DNA of 56,867 bases from Sphingomonas sp. PAMC 26605 (lineage in GTDB: Bacteria > Pseudomonadota > Alphaproteobacteria > Sphingomonadales > Sphingomonadaceae). Shown piece by piece: positions 23,736 through 34,679 of the stretch (position 1 is the first letter of the stretch; each line of letters starts with the position of its first letter). A program made the position numbers and the translations under genes. The notes under the pieces are model-generated. The model worked only from the letters and a program-made list of their open reading frames with translations. It had not been told where the DNA came from and did not search any database. Where the stretch lies: NCBI RefSeq assembly GCF_000241485.1, contig NZ_JH584241.1, forward strand, positions 2,198,586 to 2,255,452. The letters run 5' to 3'.

Positions 23736-24665
23736 ATGCGCCTCGACGATTTCGACCCCAACATCAACGTCGAGGACCAGCGCGGTCAAGGCGGCAGCGG
23801 TTTCGGCGGGTTTGGCGGCGGGGGTGGCGGGGGCGGTCTGTTGCTCGGCCTGCTGCCGATGGTGTTCAGTCGCTTCGGCTGCGGCGGCGTCGCGATCCTG
23901 CTTGCGGTGCTGTTCTTCTTCGGCGGCGGGATGGGCATGCTTGGCGGCGGCGGCGGTACGAGCCAGCGTTCGGCGCCGACCGAGCAGGTCGGCCAGCCGA
24001 GTTCGGGAAAGGGCGCGGCCGCGAGCTGCACCGTGGACGCGGCGAGCAAGGTCGCGTGCAACGCCTTCAGCTCGGCCGACAAGACCTGGGCGTCGCTGTT
24101 CCAGCGCGAGGGCAAGACCTTCCAGCAGCCCAAGCTCGTCTTCTACGGCGGCAGCGGCCGTTCGGGCTGCGGCGCGGCGCAGAGCGCGATGGGGCCCTTC
24201 TATTGCCCGCGCGACCAGGGCGTCTATCTCGACACCAGCTTCTTCGACGAACTCGCCAACCGCTTCGGCGCGAAGGGCGATTTCGCGCAGGACTATGTCG
24301 TCGCGCACGAATTCGGCCATCACATCCAGAATCTACTCGGCACGTCGGACAAGGTTGCGTCGATCCAGCAGCGCGGCAGCGAAGTCGAGGGCAACCAGGC
24401 TTCGGTCAAGCTCGAGTTGCAGGCCGATTGCTATGCCGGCGTGTGGGCGGCGCAGAACAAGGATCGGCTCGATCCGGGCGATCTCGAGGAGGGCATGACC
24501 GCGGCCAAGGCGATCGGCGACGATACGCTCCAGCAGCAGTCGCAAGGCCGCGTCGTGCCCGACAGCTTCACGCACGGCACCTCGGCGCAGCGCATGGCGT
24601 GGCTGCGCAAGGGCATGGACAGCGGCGATCCCGCGCAGTGCGATACCTTCTCGGGCGCGCTGTAA
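23736..24665 (+). CDS. ypfJ: Neutral zinc metallopeptidase (YpfJ family)
   Basis: A 309-residue membrane-anchored peptidase. It starts MRLDDFDPNINVEDQRG, followed by a glycine-rich stretch, one transmembrane segment near residues 45-68, and the peptidase domain with HEFGHHIQNLLG (zinc ligands His, His) and the downstream third-ligand region LELQADCYAGVWA. The C-terminus DPAQCDTFSG is typical of the family. Substrates are unknown. It is divergent from the patatin gene; 136 bp lie between the starts. Confidence 0.9.
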   Translation: MRLDDFDPNINVEDQRGQGGSGFGGFGGGGGGGGLLLGLLPMVFSRFGCGGVAILLAVLFFFGGGMGMLGGGGGTSQRSAPTEQVGQPSSGKGAAASCTVDAASKVACNAFSSADKTWASLFQREGKTFQQPKLVFYGGSGRSGCGAAQSAMGPFYCPRDQGVYLDTSFFDELANRFGAKGDFAQDYVVAHEFGHHIQNLLGTSDKVASIQQRGSEVEGNQASVKLELQADCYAGVWAAQNKDRLDPGDLEEGMTAAKAIGDDTLQQQSQGRVVPDSFTHGTSAQRMAWLRKGMDSGDPAQCDTFSGAL

Positions 24666-24682
24666 AGCTCCGGACAGTAAAA

Positions 24683-24709
24683 AGCCCCTCTCCCGGCGGG
24701 AGAGGGGCT
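24683..24709. terminator. Strong hairpin after ypfJ
   Basis: AGCCCCTCTCCC, loop GGC, GGGAGAGGGGCT: 12-bp perfect arms, preceded by AAAA. It lies between convergent genes, 18 bp beyond the ypfJ stop. The sequence resembles dispersed sphingomonad intergenic hairpins. Confidence 0.6.
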
Positions 24710-24758
24710 GAGGTTCGCGATCGGGGAGGGGGCTTCCGCATCGCGTAGCGAATCATCC

Positions 24759-24782
24759 GCCCCGCTCCGTCAGGAGCGGGGC
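24759..24782. terminator. Hairpin after the DUF2171 gene
   Basis: GCCCCGCTCC, loop GTCA, GGAGCGGGGC: 10-bp perfect arms, 8 bp beyond the stop of the leftward DUF2171 gene. Confidence 0.55.
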
Positions 24783-24790
24783 GCGTCGCC

Positions 24791-25882
24791 TCAGTAGCTC
24801 CGCGCCGTCTTGTCGAGACCCGCTGTGCCGCCGAGGGTGCCGGTCTGCGCGGTCCCCTGCGTGCCGGTGGTCTTGTCATCCTTGTGCGAGCCGTCCTCGT
24901 TGAAGAACGCCTGGTTGCGCTCTTCGTCGCGCCAATGCGCCTTGGCGTCGTCGGCGGTCTTCGAGATCGTCACCTTGTCGTCGACCGACTGGAGCCAGCG
25001 CGACGGGATCGAGTGATGCCGGCCGCCCGCATCGGCGTCGTTCTTGGTCAGGATGATGCGATCGCCGCGCACCTTGTCGACCGTGCCGACATGCGCGCCG
25101 TCCGATCCGACGACCTCCATATGCTCGGTGACCTTCGACAGCGAACCGCGCTGGGTCTGCCGCTCGGTGCGCCACGAGCCGAATTCGCTGTCGAACTTGC
25201 TACGGTTTTCCTGGCGATATTCGTGATAGTCGCGGTCGAGCGCATCGATCTGCGAGCGGCGCCAGTCGCTGTAATGGTCGTCGCTCGGGTGGCCGTAGCG
25301 CTGCTCGTCATAGCGTGCGTCGAGATCGCGGCGGCGATTGGCTTCGTCGTCGCCGAACCACGAGCGGACCTCGTCCCCGGCGCGATCGAAAAAGCCGCGC
25401 TCGTCATAGTCATAGCCCTGCGGCTGGCGGCCATAGCCCTGCTGGCCGCGATCCTGCTGGTTGCGGTCCTGCTGTCCCCGGCCCGGCTGGAAGCGGTCGT
25501 TATTGCCGCCACGGTACATGTCGGGGCGTCCGTAATCGCGCGCACCGTAGCGGTCGCTCTGCCCGCCGCTTTGGCCATAGCCGGACTGGCCGTAGTTGCC
25601 TTGGCCATAGCTGCTCTGGCGATATCCTTGGCCCTGATAGCCGTCCTGATCGCCATACCCGCGATCCGAGCGCGATCCGCGGTCCCGCTGATTGTCCTCG
25701 GCATAGCGATCGCGTTGGCCGAATTCGTCATAGGCGCCCCACGGCTGCGCATCGCGGCCGCCGGAGCCGCTCCGGTCCGAGCCGTAGGAAGTGCGGTTGC
25801 CGGACTCGCGGCCATATCCTTCGCGCTGGTCGCGGTCGTCATATCCACCCGAGGTGCTGCGGGGATAGCGTTCATAAGCCAT
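24791..25882 (-). CDS. DUF2171 protein with a FUS-like Gly/Tyr/Gln-rich region
   Basis: A 363-residue hydrophilic protein without a signal peptide. Residues 1-165 are low complexity, rich in Gly, Tyr, Arg, Gln and Asp, with repeats such as YGQGNYGQSGYGQSGGQ (92-108) and QQDRNQQDRGQQGYG. A conserved EVRSWFGDDEANRRRDLD follows (171-188), then a DUF2171 beta-barrel (about 248-318: HMEVVGSDGAHVGTVDKVRG, RWLQSVDDKVTISK). Such proteins in sphingomonads are often linked to general stress; an EcfG-like promoter lies upstream. The ATG at 25882 has AGGAGGAC upstream. Function unknown; the disordered region could drive condensate formation or bind nucleic acid (inference). Confidence 0.85.
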   Translation of the reverse strand: MAYERYPRSTSGGYDDRDQREGYGRESGNRTSYGSDRSGSGGRDAQPWGAYDEFGQRDRYAEDNQRDRGSRSDRGYGDQDGYQGQGYRQSSYGQGNYGQSGYGQSGGQSDRYGARDYGRPDMYRGGNNDRFQPGRGQQDRNQQDRGQQGYGRQPQGYDYDERGFFDRAGDEVRSWFGDDEANRRRDLDARYDEQRYGHPSDDHYSDWRRSQIDALDRDYHEYRQENRSKFDSEFGSWRTERQTQRGSLSKVTEHMEVVGSDGAHVGTVDKVRGDRIILTKNDADAGGRHHSIPSRWLQSVDDKVTISKTADDAKAHWRDEERNQAFFNEDGSHKDDKTTGTQGTAQTGTLGGTAGLDKTARSY

Positions 25883-25950
25883 GATATCGTCCTCCTGAGA
25901 CGGTGACGCCGCGCCACATGATGTGCTCGTGTCGACGGGGCTGGGGGTAA

Positions 25951-25976
25951 AAGCGCAGGAGATCGCCAACCGTTCC
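25951..25976 (-). promoter_or_regulatory. EcfG-like stress promoter of the DUF2171 gene
   Basis: On the minus strand: GGAAC, 16 bases, CGCTT. The alphaproteobacterial EcfG consensus is GGAAC-N16/17-CGTT, so there is one mismatch in the -10. It lies about 70 bp upstream of the DUF2171 start. Confidence 0.45.
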
Positions 25977-26115
25977 TGCCGCGAATCACACGCCGTCGCA
26001 GCGCGCAAGCGCTTCGTCGCAAGGAAATTTTCGGATCGCGGGAGCGGGCGGTTGCATCGCCCGGAAACCGTCGCTAAGGCGGCAGTCCGCCCAGACGATG
26101 GGCCGGGCGTGGTGC

Positions 26116-26191
26116 GGGGCTGTAGCTCAGATGGGAGAGCGCTGCAATCGCACTGCAGAGGCCAGCGGTTCGATTCCGCTCAGCTCCACCA
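26116..26191 (+). tRNA. tRNA-Ala (anticodon CGC)
   Basis: A 76-base cloverleaf with encoded CCA. The acceptor stem GGGGCTG/CAGCTCC includes the G3:U70 pair that identifies tRNA-Ala. The D-arm has GTAGCTCAGATGGGAGAGC, the anticodon stem is CTGCA/TGCAG with loop ATCGCAC (anticodon CGC, reading GCG), and the T-arm has GGTTCGATTCC. It is intact, and no island is attached to it. Confidence 0.95.
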
Positions 26192-26263
26192 CGCCTCATG
26201 CGCGATCCGTCGCTGCATGTACGATCCTGCGGACCCTATCGGCATCCCATCCATTCAGGCACG

Positions 26264-27121
26264 ATGCGTGCCATGTCCCCCGCCGATCGCCTGACCCGCC
26301 CGCTCAAGGGCCTGATCATCGGGCAAGTGCGTGCCTTGTTCAACGACTCCGCGCGTGGCGAGAAGCCCGTCCAGCGCAGCGCTGACGCCCTGTTCCCGCC
26401 GGATTCGGTCGCATGGCGCGTGCACGGCGACGTGACGACGATGCTCGTCGGCGGGATCGCCGCGCTGCTGCTGCAGATGCTCCATCCCAAGGTGCTCGCC
26501 GGGGTATGGGACCATTCGGGCTTCCGCGACGACATGCAGGGCCGACTGCGCCGCACGGCGCGTTTCATCGCGGTCACCACCTTCGGCGACCCGGACGCCG
26601 CGCGCGCGATGATCGCGCGCGTCCGCCAGATCCACGATCATATCGGCGGGACGCTGCCCGATGGCACGCCGTATCGCGCGGGCGACCCGGCACTGCTCGC
26701 CTGGGTCCATGTCTGCGAAGTGCTGAGCTTTCTCGACGGCTGGATCCGTTATGGCGAACCGGCCATGTCGCGCGCCGATCAGGACCGTTACGTCGCCGAG
26801 ATGGCGCGGATCGCCGAGCCGCTCGGGGTCGATCCGGTGCCGCACAGCCGCGCCGAGGCCGAGGCGATGATGGCGGCGATGCGGCCCGAACTCGTCGTCG
26901 ATGCGCGGACCCGCGACGTCGCCAGCGTGCTGCTCGACCAGCCGGCGCCATCGCTCGCGGCGGGACCGTTCGCAACGATCACCCTGCAGGCGGGGGTCGA
27001 CCTGCTCCCCGGCTGGGCGCGGACGATGCATGGGCTCACGCAACCGACCCTCGGGCTCCCGTTGTTGCGGGCGGGTACCTTCGGGGTCGCGAGCACGCTG
27101 CGCTGGGCGTTCCGCGCATGA
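26264..27121 (+). CDS. Oxygenase MpaB-family protein (DUF2236)
   Basis: A 285-residue protein of the MpaB/latex-clearing-protein-like family, haem-type oxygenases that cleave unsaturated chains. Recognisable blocks are SVAWRVHGDVTTMLVGGIAA then LLLQMLHPKVLAGVWDHSGF, VTTFGDPDAARAMI, IGGTLPDGTPYRAGDPALLA and WVHVCEVLSFLDGW, with conserved His in HGD, LHP and WVH. The reaction is not known for this subgroup. The start at 26264 (ATG) or 26273 (ATG) is uncertain. It is translationally coupled to the NUDIX gene by an ATGA overlap. Confidence 0.85.
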   Translation: MRAMSPADRLTRPLKGLIIGQVRALFNDSARGEKPVQRSADALFPPDSVAWRVHGDVTTMLVGGIAALLLQMLHPKVLAGVWDHSGFRDDMQGRLRRTARFIAVTTFGDPDAARAMIARVRQIHDHIGGTLPDGTPYRAGDPALLAWVHVCEVLSFLDGWIRYGEPAMSRADQDRYVAEMARIAEPLGVDPVPHSRAEAEAMMAAMRPELVVDARTRDVASVLLDQPAPSLAAGPFATITLQAGVDLLPGWARTMHGLTQPTLGLPLLRAGTFGVASTLRWAFRA

Positions 27122-27864
27122 GTGTGCCGATCCCGGCGGCCACGCTGGTGCTGTTCCGCGAAACCGGCGGCGCCGCGCCCGAATTGCTGTTCGTCGAGCG
27201 ATCGCGCGCGATGGTGTTCGCCGGTGGGGCGCTGGTCTTTCCCGGCGGGCGGGTCGATCCGGGTGATCGCGCGCTCGCGCTCGAGTTCGTAGGCGATCCC
27301 GACGATCTCGCGGCGCGGATCGCCGCGATCCGCGAGACGGTCGAGGAAGTCGGCATCGCGGTCGGGCTTTCCGCGATGCCGGCGGAGACGCTGCAGCGGC
27401 TGCGAGCGGCGCTGCACGATGGCGTCGCGTTCGGGGCCGCGTTGCGCGACCTGTCGCTGACGCTCGATCCCGCGGCACTGGTCGCGTTCGCGCGGTGGCT
27501 GCCGGCGCATGCGGCGAGCCGGATCTTCGATACGCGCTTCTATCTCGCGCGGTTGCCAGCGGATTCGGCTGCGGCGGTGGTCGATGCGACCGAGAATGTC
27601 CGAACCTTCTGGGCGACCGCGCAGTCGGTGCTCGACGACGCCGATGCCGGCCGCGCGACGATCATCTTCCCGACCCGGCGCAATCTCGAGCGGCTAGCGC
27701 AGTTTGCGGATTTCGACGCGGCGGTGACCGATGCCAACGCGCGTCCGATCCGTACCGTGACGCCGTGGACCGAAACCCGCGACGGGCGCGAGCACCTCTG
27801 CATTCCCGACGATCTCGGCTATCCCGTCACCGCCGAGCCGATGAGCGCGGCGGTACGGGGATAG
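27118..27864 (+). CDS. NUDIX hydrolase (NUDT19-like)
   Basis: A 248-residue pyrophosphohydrolase, probably acting on CoA or nucleotide derivatives. The NUDIX box is split by an insertion: FPGGRVDPGDR then RETVEEVGI about 35 residues later, as in NUDT19-type proteins. Conserved later segments are WLPAHAASRIFDTRFYLARL and a Trp-rich C-terminus. It starts at the ATG overlapping the MpaB-gene stop. It converges on the gene at 27875. Confidence 0.87.
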   Translation: MSVPIPAATLVLFRETGGAAPELLFVERSRAMVFAGGALVFPGGRVDPGDRALALEFVGDPDDLAARIAAIRETVEEVGIAVGLSAMPAETLQRLRAALHDGVAFGAALRDLSLTLDPAALVAFARWLPAHAASRIFDTRFYLARLPADSAAAVVDATENVRTFWATAQSVLDDADAGRATIIFPTRRNLERLAQFADFDAAVTDANARPIRTVTPWTETRDGREHLCIPDDLGYPVTAEPMSAAVRG

Positions 27865-27874
27865 TACGGCAGGG

Positions 27875-28414
27875 TCAGTTCGGCAGCGCGGTCGTCTCGA
27901 CCTTCTCGACCCATTTCGGGTAGAATGCCGGCTGGCGGTTCGACCAGCCCGACGCGGTCGCCGCCGCCTCGCTGATCGACTGGAGCAATTTGCGCCGCAG
28001 ATCGGGGTGGAGATGCGGCAGCGCGGCGGCCGAGCAGAAGGCGGCGGGAAGCCACGGCCGCACCTCGGCGCCAATCAGCCGCTCATACAGAAAGCGATAG
28101 GCCGCGAAGGTGGTAAGACGGCCCTGTCCGAGGTCGAACGCCGTCATCGTCGTCAGCGGGGTGAGGAACGGTTCGATCGCATCGAGTCCCGTATCGTCGG
28201 GAATGGTCGAGCGGATCGCAGGGAGGCGGGTGTAGAGCCTGGCCTGCGCACGAATGCTCGCGGTTTCGACGCCATCGCGCGACCAGCGACCGATTGCGTC
28301 GTCACGGTCGAGCCCGATATCGAGCGAGCGTCGGACATAGCGCTGCGTCGCAGAGGCGAAGGTGGCGAACTCCTTCATCTCCGAAAGAGTCATCGCGCCA
28401 TTGGCTTGTTTCAT
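27875..28414 (-). CDS. Hypothetical protein
   Basis: 179 residues, no signal peptide and no transmembrane segment. Begins MKQANGAMTLSEMKEFATFA; later RLTTFAAYRFLYERLIGAEV and LHPDLRRKLLQSISEAA. Mostly helical by composition. No family is recognised. The reading frame is supported by codon bias (GC-rich third positions). It ends 10 bp from the NUDIX stop (convergent). An alternative start lies 12 bp upstream. Confidence 0.6.
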   Translation of the reverse strand: MKQANGAMTLSEMKEFATFASATQRYVRRSLDIGLDRDDAIGRWSRDGVETASIRAQARLYTRLPAIRSTIPDDTGLDAIEPFLTPLTTMTAFDLGQGRLTTFAAYRFLYERLIGAEVRPWLPAAFCSAAALPHLHPDLRRKLLQSISEAAATASGWSNRQPAFYPKWVEKVETTALPN

Positions 28415-28634
28415 TCGAGAGCCCATTCCGTCACCCCACTATCCAGTGCAGTCCGGCGATGGTGCGCCTCCAGGCCTTTCGCCATGGTTAACGCCGCACC
28501 GCCCGCGATCACCAAGCGACCACGTTTCTTGATGCAACGCAACATAGCGGATGACGGAATTTTCCAGAACGACCGATAATTCCGGCGACTGCGGCGATCG
28601 CGCAACATCTGCGCGTTCGCCGCCGTCACGCGCG

Positions 28635-28934
28635 TCACGGCTTGGGACGCGCCGCCTCGGCTTCGGGATCGTATCCCGACGAGCGCGGCGGCTCGTCATT
28701 TCCACCCGGCTGCGTGTTCGATGGCGGGTCCGATGCATCCATCGATTCGTCGAGCGCGTTGTCGAGCGCGGCATCGGGGCTCGCCGGATCGCGCTCGAGC
28801 CGTTTCGCGATCGACTCATCCTGTCCGGCATTCTGCCGCGGATGATGAATCTGTTCGTTTTCCTCGGGGCTGCCGGGGGCGACCGACAGACTGTCGAGCG
28901 CTTTTTGATCAACCAGCTTGGTATCTTCGGTCAT
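28635..28934 (-). CDS. Small acidic disordered protein
   Basis: 99 residues, very hydrophilic: MTEDTKLVDQKALDSLSVAP, then Asp/Glu/Pro-rich low complexity (DAALDNALDESMDASDPPSN) and a C-terminus with DPEAEAARPKP. No domain is recognised; it is probably intrinsically disordered. The ATG at 28934 has AGGAGAG just upstream, and an EcfG-like promoter lies about 30 bp further up, suggesting a general-stress protein. Confidence 0.65.
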   Translation of the reverse strand: MTEDTKLVDQKALDSLSVAPGSPEENEQIHHPRQNAGQDESIAKRLERDPASPDAALDNALDESMDASDPPSNTQPGGNDEPPRSSGYDPEAEAARPKP

Positions 28935-28963
28935 CGTCGCTCTCCTGAATAACAGAAAGGCTC

Positions 28964-28989
28964 AACACCCGAGGACGTTATGCTGTTCC
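28964..28989 (-). promoter_or_regulatory. EcfG-like promoter of the small acidic protein gene
   Basis: On the minus strand: GGAAC, 17 bases, TGTT; consensus GGAAC-N16/17-CGTT with one mismatch. It lies 30-55 bp upstream of the ATG at 28934. Confidence 0.4.
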
Positions 28990-28990
28990 G

Positions 28991-29770
28991 TCAGGGAAGT
29001 TTCGTGACCGCAACATTTTGCCAGTTGAGCGTCGCGGTGCCGAACACCGTCATGAAGGCGATGTCGGTCGCGTCGCGTCCGACCGCGACGCGCGCCAGGT
29101 CGCCGCACGACGCCATCCCGGTCGGATCGATCAGATGCCAGCCGCCGCCGATCCACAGTTCGGCGACCGCATGGAAGTCGGGCGGATCAACCCCGGGCGC
29201 ATAGGCCGAGACGCAGCGCGCGGGTATTCCGCCCGCGCGGGCGAGCGCCACCAGCAAATGCGCATAATCGCGACACACGCCGCGGCGCTCGGCGAAGGTC
29301 ATCATCGCGGTGGTCGTACCGGTCGACGTTCCCCACGCATAGGTCAGATGGTCGCCGACCCATTGCGTGAGTGCGACCGCCAACGCGCCCGCGGTCAATC
29401 CCGGAAATTCCTGGTGGACGAAGCCTTCGAGGCGGTCGGATTCGCAATAGCGGCTGGGCAAGAGATAGGGGATCGTTTCGGGCGGCATCCGCCGGATCGG
29501 CGTGTCGCGCAGAGCGGCGAGATCGACCGGGGTGCGCATGATCTCGACGATCGCGCGATATTCGGCGCGGAACGGGCCGACACAATGGACCCAGCAGCGC
29601 TGCCCGATCGCGTCCTCGCCGGGAACCGCGCGTAGCGGAAAATCGGAATAAACGCGCAGGTCCTGCAGTTCGAGCCGCTGGTCGGCCATCTTCGCCGCCT
29701 CGATCAGCAGCAGCACGTCGGCCGCGCCATCGATCGTATAATCGAGCGTCACATCGATCCCGAGCCGCAT
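28991..29770 (-). CDS. Transglutaminase-like cysteine peptidase family protein
   Basis: A 259-residue protein with an N-terminal beta-domain (VTLDYTIDGAADVLLLIEAA) and a C-terminal transglutaminase-like domain. Catalytic Cys166 lies in ERRGVCRDYAHLLVALARA, His200 in DFHAVAELW and Asp215 in HLIDPTG. Members cleave or cross-link peptides; the exact activity is unknown. No signal peptide, so probably cytoplasmic. It is downstream of the BAX-inhibitor gene but separated from it by a strong terminator hairpin. Confidence 0.88.
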   Translation of the reverse strand: MRLGIDVTLDYTIDGAADVLLLIEAAKMADQRLELQDLRVYSDFPLRAVPGEDAIGQRCWVHCVGPFRAEYRAIVEIMRTPVDLAALRDTPIRRMPPETIPYLLPSRYCESDRLEGFVHQEFPGLTAGALAVALTQWVGDHLTYAWGTSTGTTTAMMTFAERRGVCRDYAHLLVALARAGGIPARCVSAYAPGVDPPDFHAVAELWIGGGWHLIDPTGMASCGDLARVAVGRDATDIAFMTVFGTATLNWQNVAVTKLP

Positions 29771-29793
29771 GCTGGTCTTTCGCGCAAAAGAAA

Positions 29794-29821
29794 GGGCCCG
29801 GCGGAGCGGTCCGCCGGGCCC
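29794..29821 (-). terminator. Rho-independent terminator of the BI-1 gene
   Basis: GGGCCCGGCGGA, loop of 4, TCCGCCGGGCCC: 12-bp perfect arms. Read leftward it is followed by TTTCTTTT, a good U-tract. It lies 24 bp beyond the BAX-inhibitor gene stop. Confidence 0.8.
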
Positions 29822-29845
29822 TGGAAGATGGGATTCCTGATACGC

Positions 29846-30580
<735 letters not shown>

Positions 30581-30836
30581 TGCGAAAAGCTCCTAATGAC
30601 CGGCCAAGTGCCGGATAGCTGCAATATCGGCCTTAGTCGGGGGCATTTCAAGCGAATCCACCGAACGCGCCGACAGGACGCATGGCCTAGCAGCACTTTG
30701 TTACAAACGCCGCTCCCGCCTGTGCGCGTACGGCTCGGCGCGAGACGCCCACGAACCCGGCGAAAATCGCTTTCGTATTTCGGGTATGGTCTGCTAGGCC
30801 GGTTGGCAGAGCAGAAACTGCCGAGAGGAATGAGTG

Positions 30837-32396
<1,560 letters not shown>

Positions 32397-32413
32397 TCGA
32401 AGCCCGCGCGATC

Positions 32414-32444
32414 GGGACACCCCAGGCCGGGCCTGCGGTGTCCC
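32414..32444. terminator. Bidirectional hairpin between MFS and paoC
   Basis: GGGACACC/GGTGTCCC outer arms and CAGGC/GCCTG inner arms with one mismatch between; it lies between convergent genes, 18 bp from the MFS stop and 10 bp from the paoC stop. Confidence 0.6.
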
Positions 32445-32453
32445 GGAGACGGG

Positions 32454-34679
32454 TTACACCGGCGGCAGGTGCTCGATCAGCTTGTCGACCGTGATCGGAT
32501 AGTCGCGCACGCGGATGCCCGTCGCGTTGAACACCGCATTGCCGATCGCTGCGCCGCAGCCCGAAATGCCGAGCTCGCCGATCCCCTTGGCGTGGATCGG
32601 ATTGGCGAACTGGTCGCGCTCCTCGAGGAAATGGACCTCGATCTGCGGCACGTCGGCGTTCACCGGCACGTGATATTCGCCGAGGTCGTGGTTCACCACC
32701 TTGCCGTTGCGCGGATCGTGGACGAGGTCTTCGGTCAACGCGGCGCCGATCCCGAAGGTCATCCCGCCGAGGCATTGCGAGCGCGCCGTCTTGGCGTTGA
32801 GGATGCGCCCTGCCGAGAACACGCCGAGCATGCGGCGAAGACGCACTTCGCCGGTCGTGGCATTGACGCCGACCTCGACGAAATGCGCGCCATAGCTCGC
32901 CTGCTTGCGCTCCTTCTCCATCTTGCCCGGCGCGATCGAGCCGATCGCCTCGATCCCGTCACCGACCAGCGAGCCGAGCGATACCTGGCGGTTGTCCGCG
33001 ATCGCCTGACCGTCCTTCAACGTCGGCGCCTCGGGGTCGCAGCCCATCGCCTTGGCAAGCTTCTCGCGCAGCATCTCGCATGCGAGGTACACCGCCGATC
33101 CGCTCGACCCCGCGCCCCACGAACCGCCCGAGCCTGCCGCATCGGGCAGATCGGTATCGCCGAGCTCGACCTTGACCTGATCGAGCGGAAGCCCGAGCAG
33201 CTCGCCCGCGATCTGACCGAGGATCGTGTAGCTGCCGGTGCCGATGTCGGTCATCGCCGAGCTCACCGTCGCGCGGCCCTGCGGGTCGATCGAGACCTTG
33301 GCCGACGATTCCATCAGCATGTTGGTGCGCACCGCGGCAGCGACGCCCATGCCGATCATCCATTCGCCGTCGCGCTGTTGCGCCGGCGTGGCATTGCGCT
33401 TCGACCAGCCGAAGCGTTCGGCGCCTTCCTCCATGCAGCGCACGAGCTGGCGCGTCGAGAAGGGCACGTCTTCCTGCGGGTCCTGCTCCGGGTCGTTCCT
33501 CTTCCAGAAATCGACCGGGTCGACCCCCATTTTGTGGCACAGTTCGTCGAGCGCGGCCTCGGTCGCCATCATGCCGACCGCTTCGCCCGGCGCGCGCATC
33601 GAGCCCGACAGCAGCCAGTCGAGTTCGACCAGATCGTGATTGATCAGCCGGTTTTCGCCCGGATAGGCGAAGTGCGTCCCGATCCCGGTCGGCTCGAAAA
33701 AGCCTTCGCCCGGCAGGTTGCTCGTCAGCGTTTCGTGGCCGACGCCGGTCAGCAGGCCGTCGGCATTGGCCGAGAAGCGCACGCGCTGTTCGGTGTTCGA
33801 ACGCCGCACGGTCGTCTCGAACACTTGCGGGCGCGTCATCACGGCCTTCACCGGGCGACCGAGCTGCTTGGCGGCGACCGCGGCGGCGACCGATTCGGGC
33901 GCGATGCCGAGCTTCGAGCCGAACCCGCCGCCGATGTAAGGCGCGATGATCCGAACCTTCTTCTCGCTGACGCCGAGCGACTTGGCGAGCTGGGTCTTGT
34001 CCGAGGTCGGCATCTGGTACGAGCCGTAGAGCGTCAGCGCGCCATCCTCGTCCCACACCGCGATCGAGGCATGCGGCTCCATCGCCGAGCTGTTCTGGCT
34101 CGGCGTGGTGTAGGTAACATCGACCGATGTGGCGGCGTCGTCCATCGCCTGCTCGAAATCGCCCTTCTTGAAATAGGCGGGGATGTTGTTGAACGGCGGC
34201 TTCTTGGTTTCGTCCTTGTGCGCATCGAAGTCGAAGCGGCCTTCGGCCTCTTCATACTCGACCTCGACGCGAAGCCCGGCGTCGCGCGCGGCCTCATAGC
34301 TTTCGGCGAGCACGATCGCGACGATCTCACCGAAATAGTGGACGTCCTGGACGCCCTGCGTCGGGGCGCTGGTTTCGCCGCCCTGCTGCGCGTTCTGCAG
34401 GAAGGTCTTGAAGTCGGTGACGACGTCGATCACGCCGGGGATCGCGCGGACGCTGTCGGCATCGACCTTGGTGACCTTGCCGCGTCCGAACTTGGTGCCG
34501 ACGAGATAGCCGTAAGCGAGGTTGGGGATCTGGTACTCGGCCGAATAGGTCGCCTGGCCAGTGACCTTGAGCGGACCTTCCTTGCGATCGAGCGGGCGGC
34601 CGATGATTCCCTGCGTTCCCGAGTCGAGCAGGCTGGCGGGGACGGGCTTGTCCATCTTGAGGCTGTTGGTGTTGCTCAT
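32454..34679 (-). CDS. paoC: Aldehyde oxidoreductase, molybdenum-binding subunit (PaoC-like)
   Basis: A 741-residue large subunit of a xanthine oxidase-family enzyme that oxidises aldehydes at a molybdenum cofactor. Seen: [20 protein letters not shown] at the N-terminus, [60 protein letters not shown], and the catalytic Glu in [10 protein letters not shown] near the C-terminus. Length and motifs match PaoC/YagR. It is third in the operon and starts with an ATGA overlap with paoB. No XdhC/PaoD-like cofactor-insertion gene is seen nearby. Confidence 0.92.
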   Translation of the reverse strand: MSNTNSLKMDKPVPASLLDSGTQGIIGRPLDRKEGPLKVTGQATYSAEYQIPNLAYGYLVGTKFGRGKVTKVDADSVRAIPGVIDVVTDFKTFLQNAQQGGETSAPTQGVQDVHYFGEIVAIVLAESYEAARDAGLRVEVEYEEAEGRFDFDAHKDETKKPPFNNIPAYFKKGDFEQAMDDAATSVDVTYTTPSQNSSAMEPHASIAVWDEDGALTLYGSYQMPTSDKTQLAKSLGVSEKKVRIIAPYIGGGFGSKLGIAPESVAAAVAAKQLGRPVKAVMTRPQVFETTVRRSNTEQRVRFSANADGLLTGVGHETLTSNLPGEGFFEPTGIGTHFAYPGENRLINHDLVELDWLLSGSMRAPGEAVGMMATEAALDELCHKMGVDPVDFWKRNDPEQDPQEDVPFSTRQLVRCMEEGAERFGWSKRNATPAQQRDGEWMIGMGVAAAVRTNMLMESSAKVSIDPQGRATVSSAMTDIGTGSYTILGQIAGELLGLPLDQVKVELGDTDLPDAAGSGGSWGAGSSGSAVYLACEMLREKLAKAMGCDPEAPTLKDGQAIADNRQVSLGSLVGDGIEAIGSIAPGKMEKERKQASYGAHFVEVGVNATTGEVRLRRMLGVFSAGRILNAKTARSQCLGGMTFGIGAALTEDLVHDPRNGKVVNHDLGEYHVPVNADVPQIEVHFLEERDQFANPIHAKGIGELGISGCGAAIGNAVFNATGIRVRDYPITVDKLIEHLPPV

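Noticed and set aside
26116..26191. tRNA-Ala as the island attachment site.
   Set aside because: No integrase or duplicated tRNA 3' end lies nearby; the island repeat is in guaA instead.
28411..28638. A 75-codon minus-strand frame upstream of the unknown gene at 27875.
   Set aside because: No ribosome site and no family resemblance, and it overlaps the start of the better supported gene.
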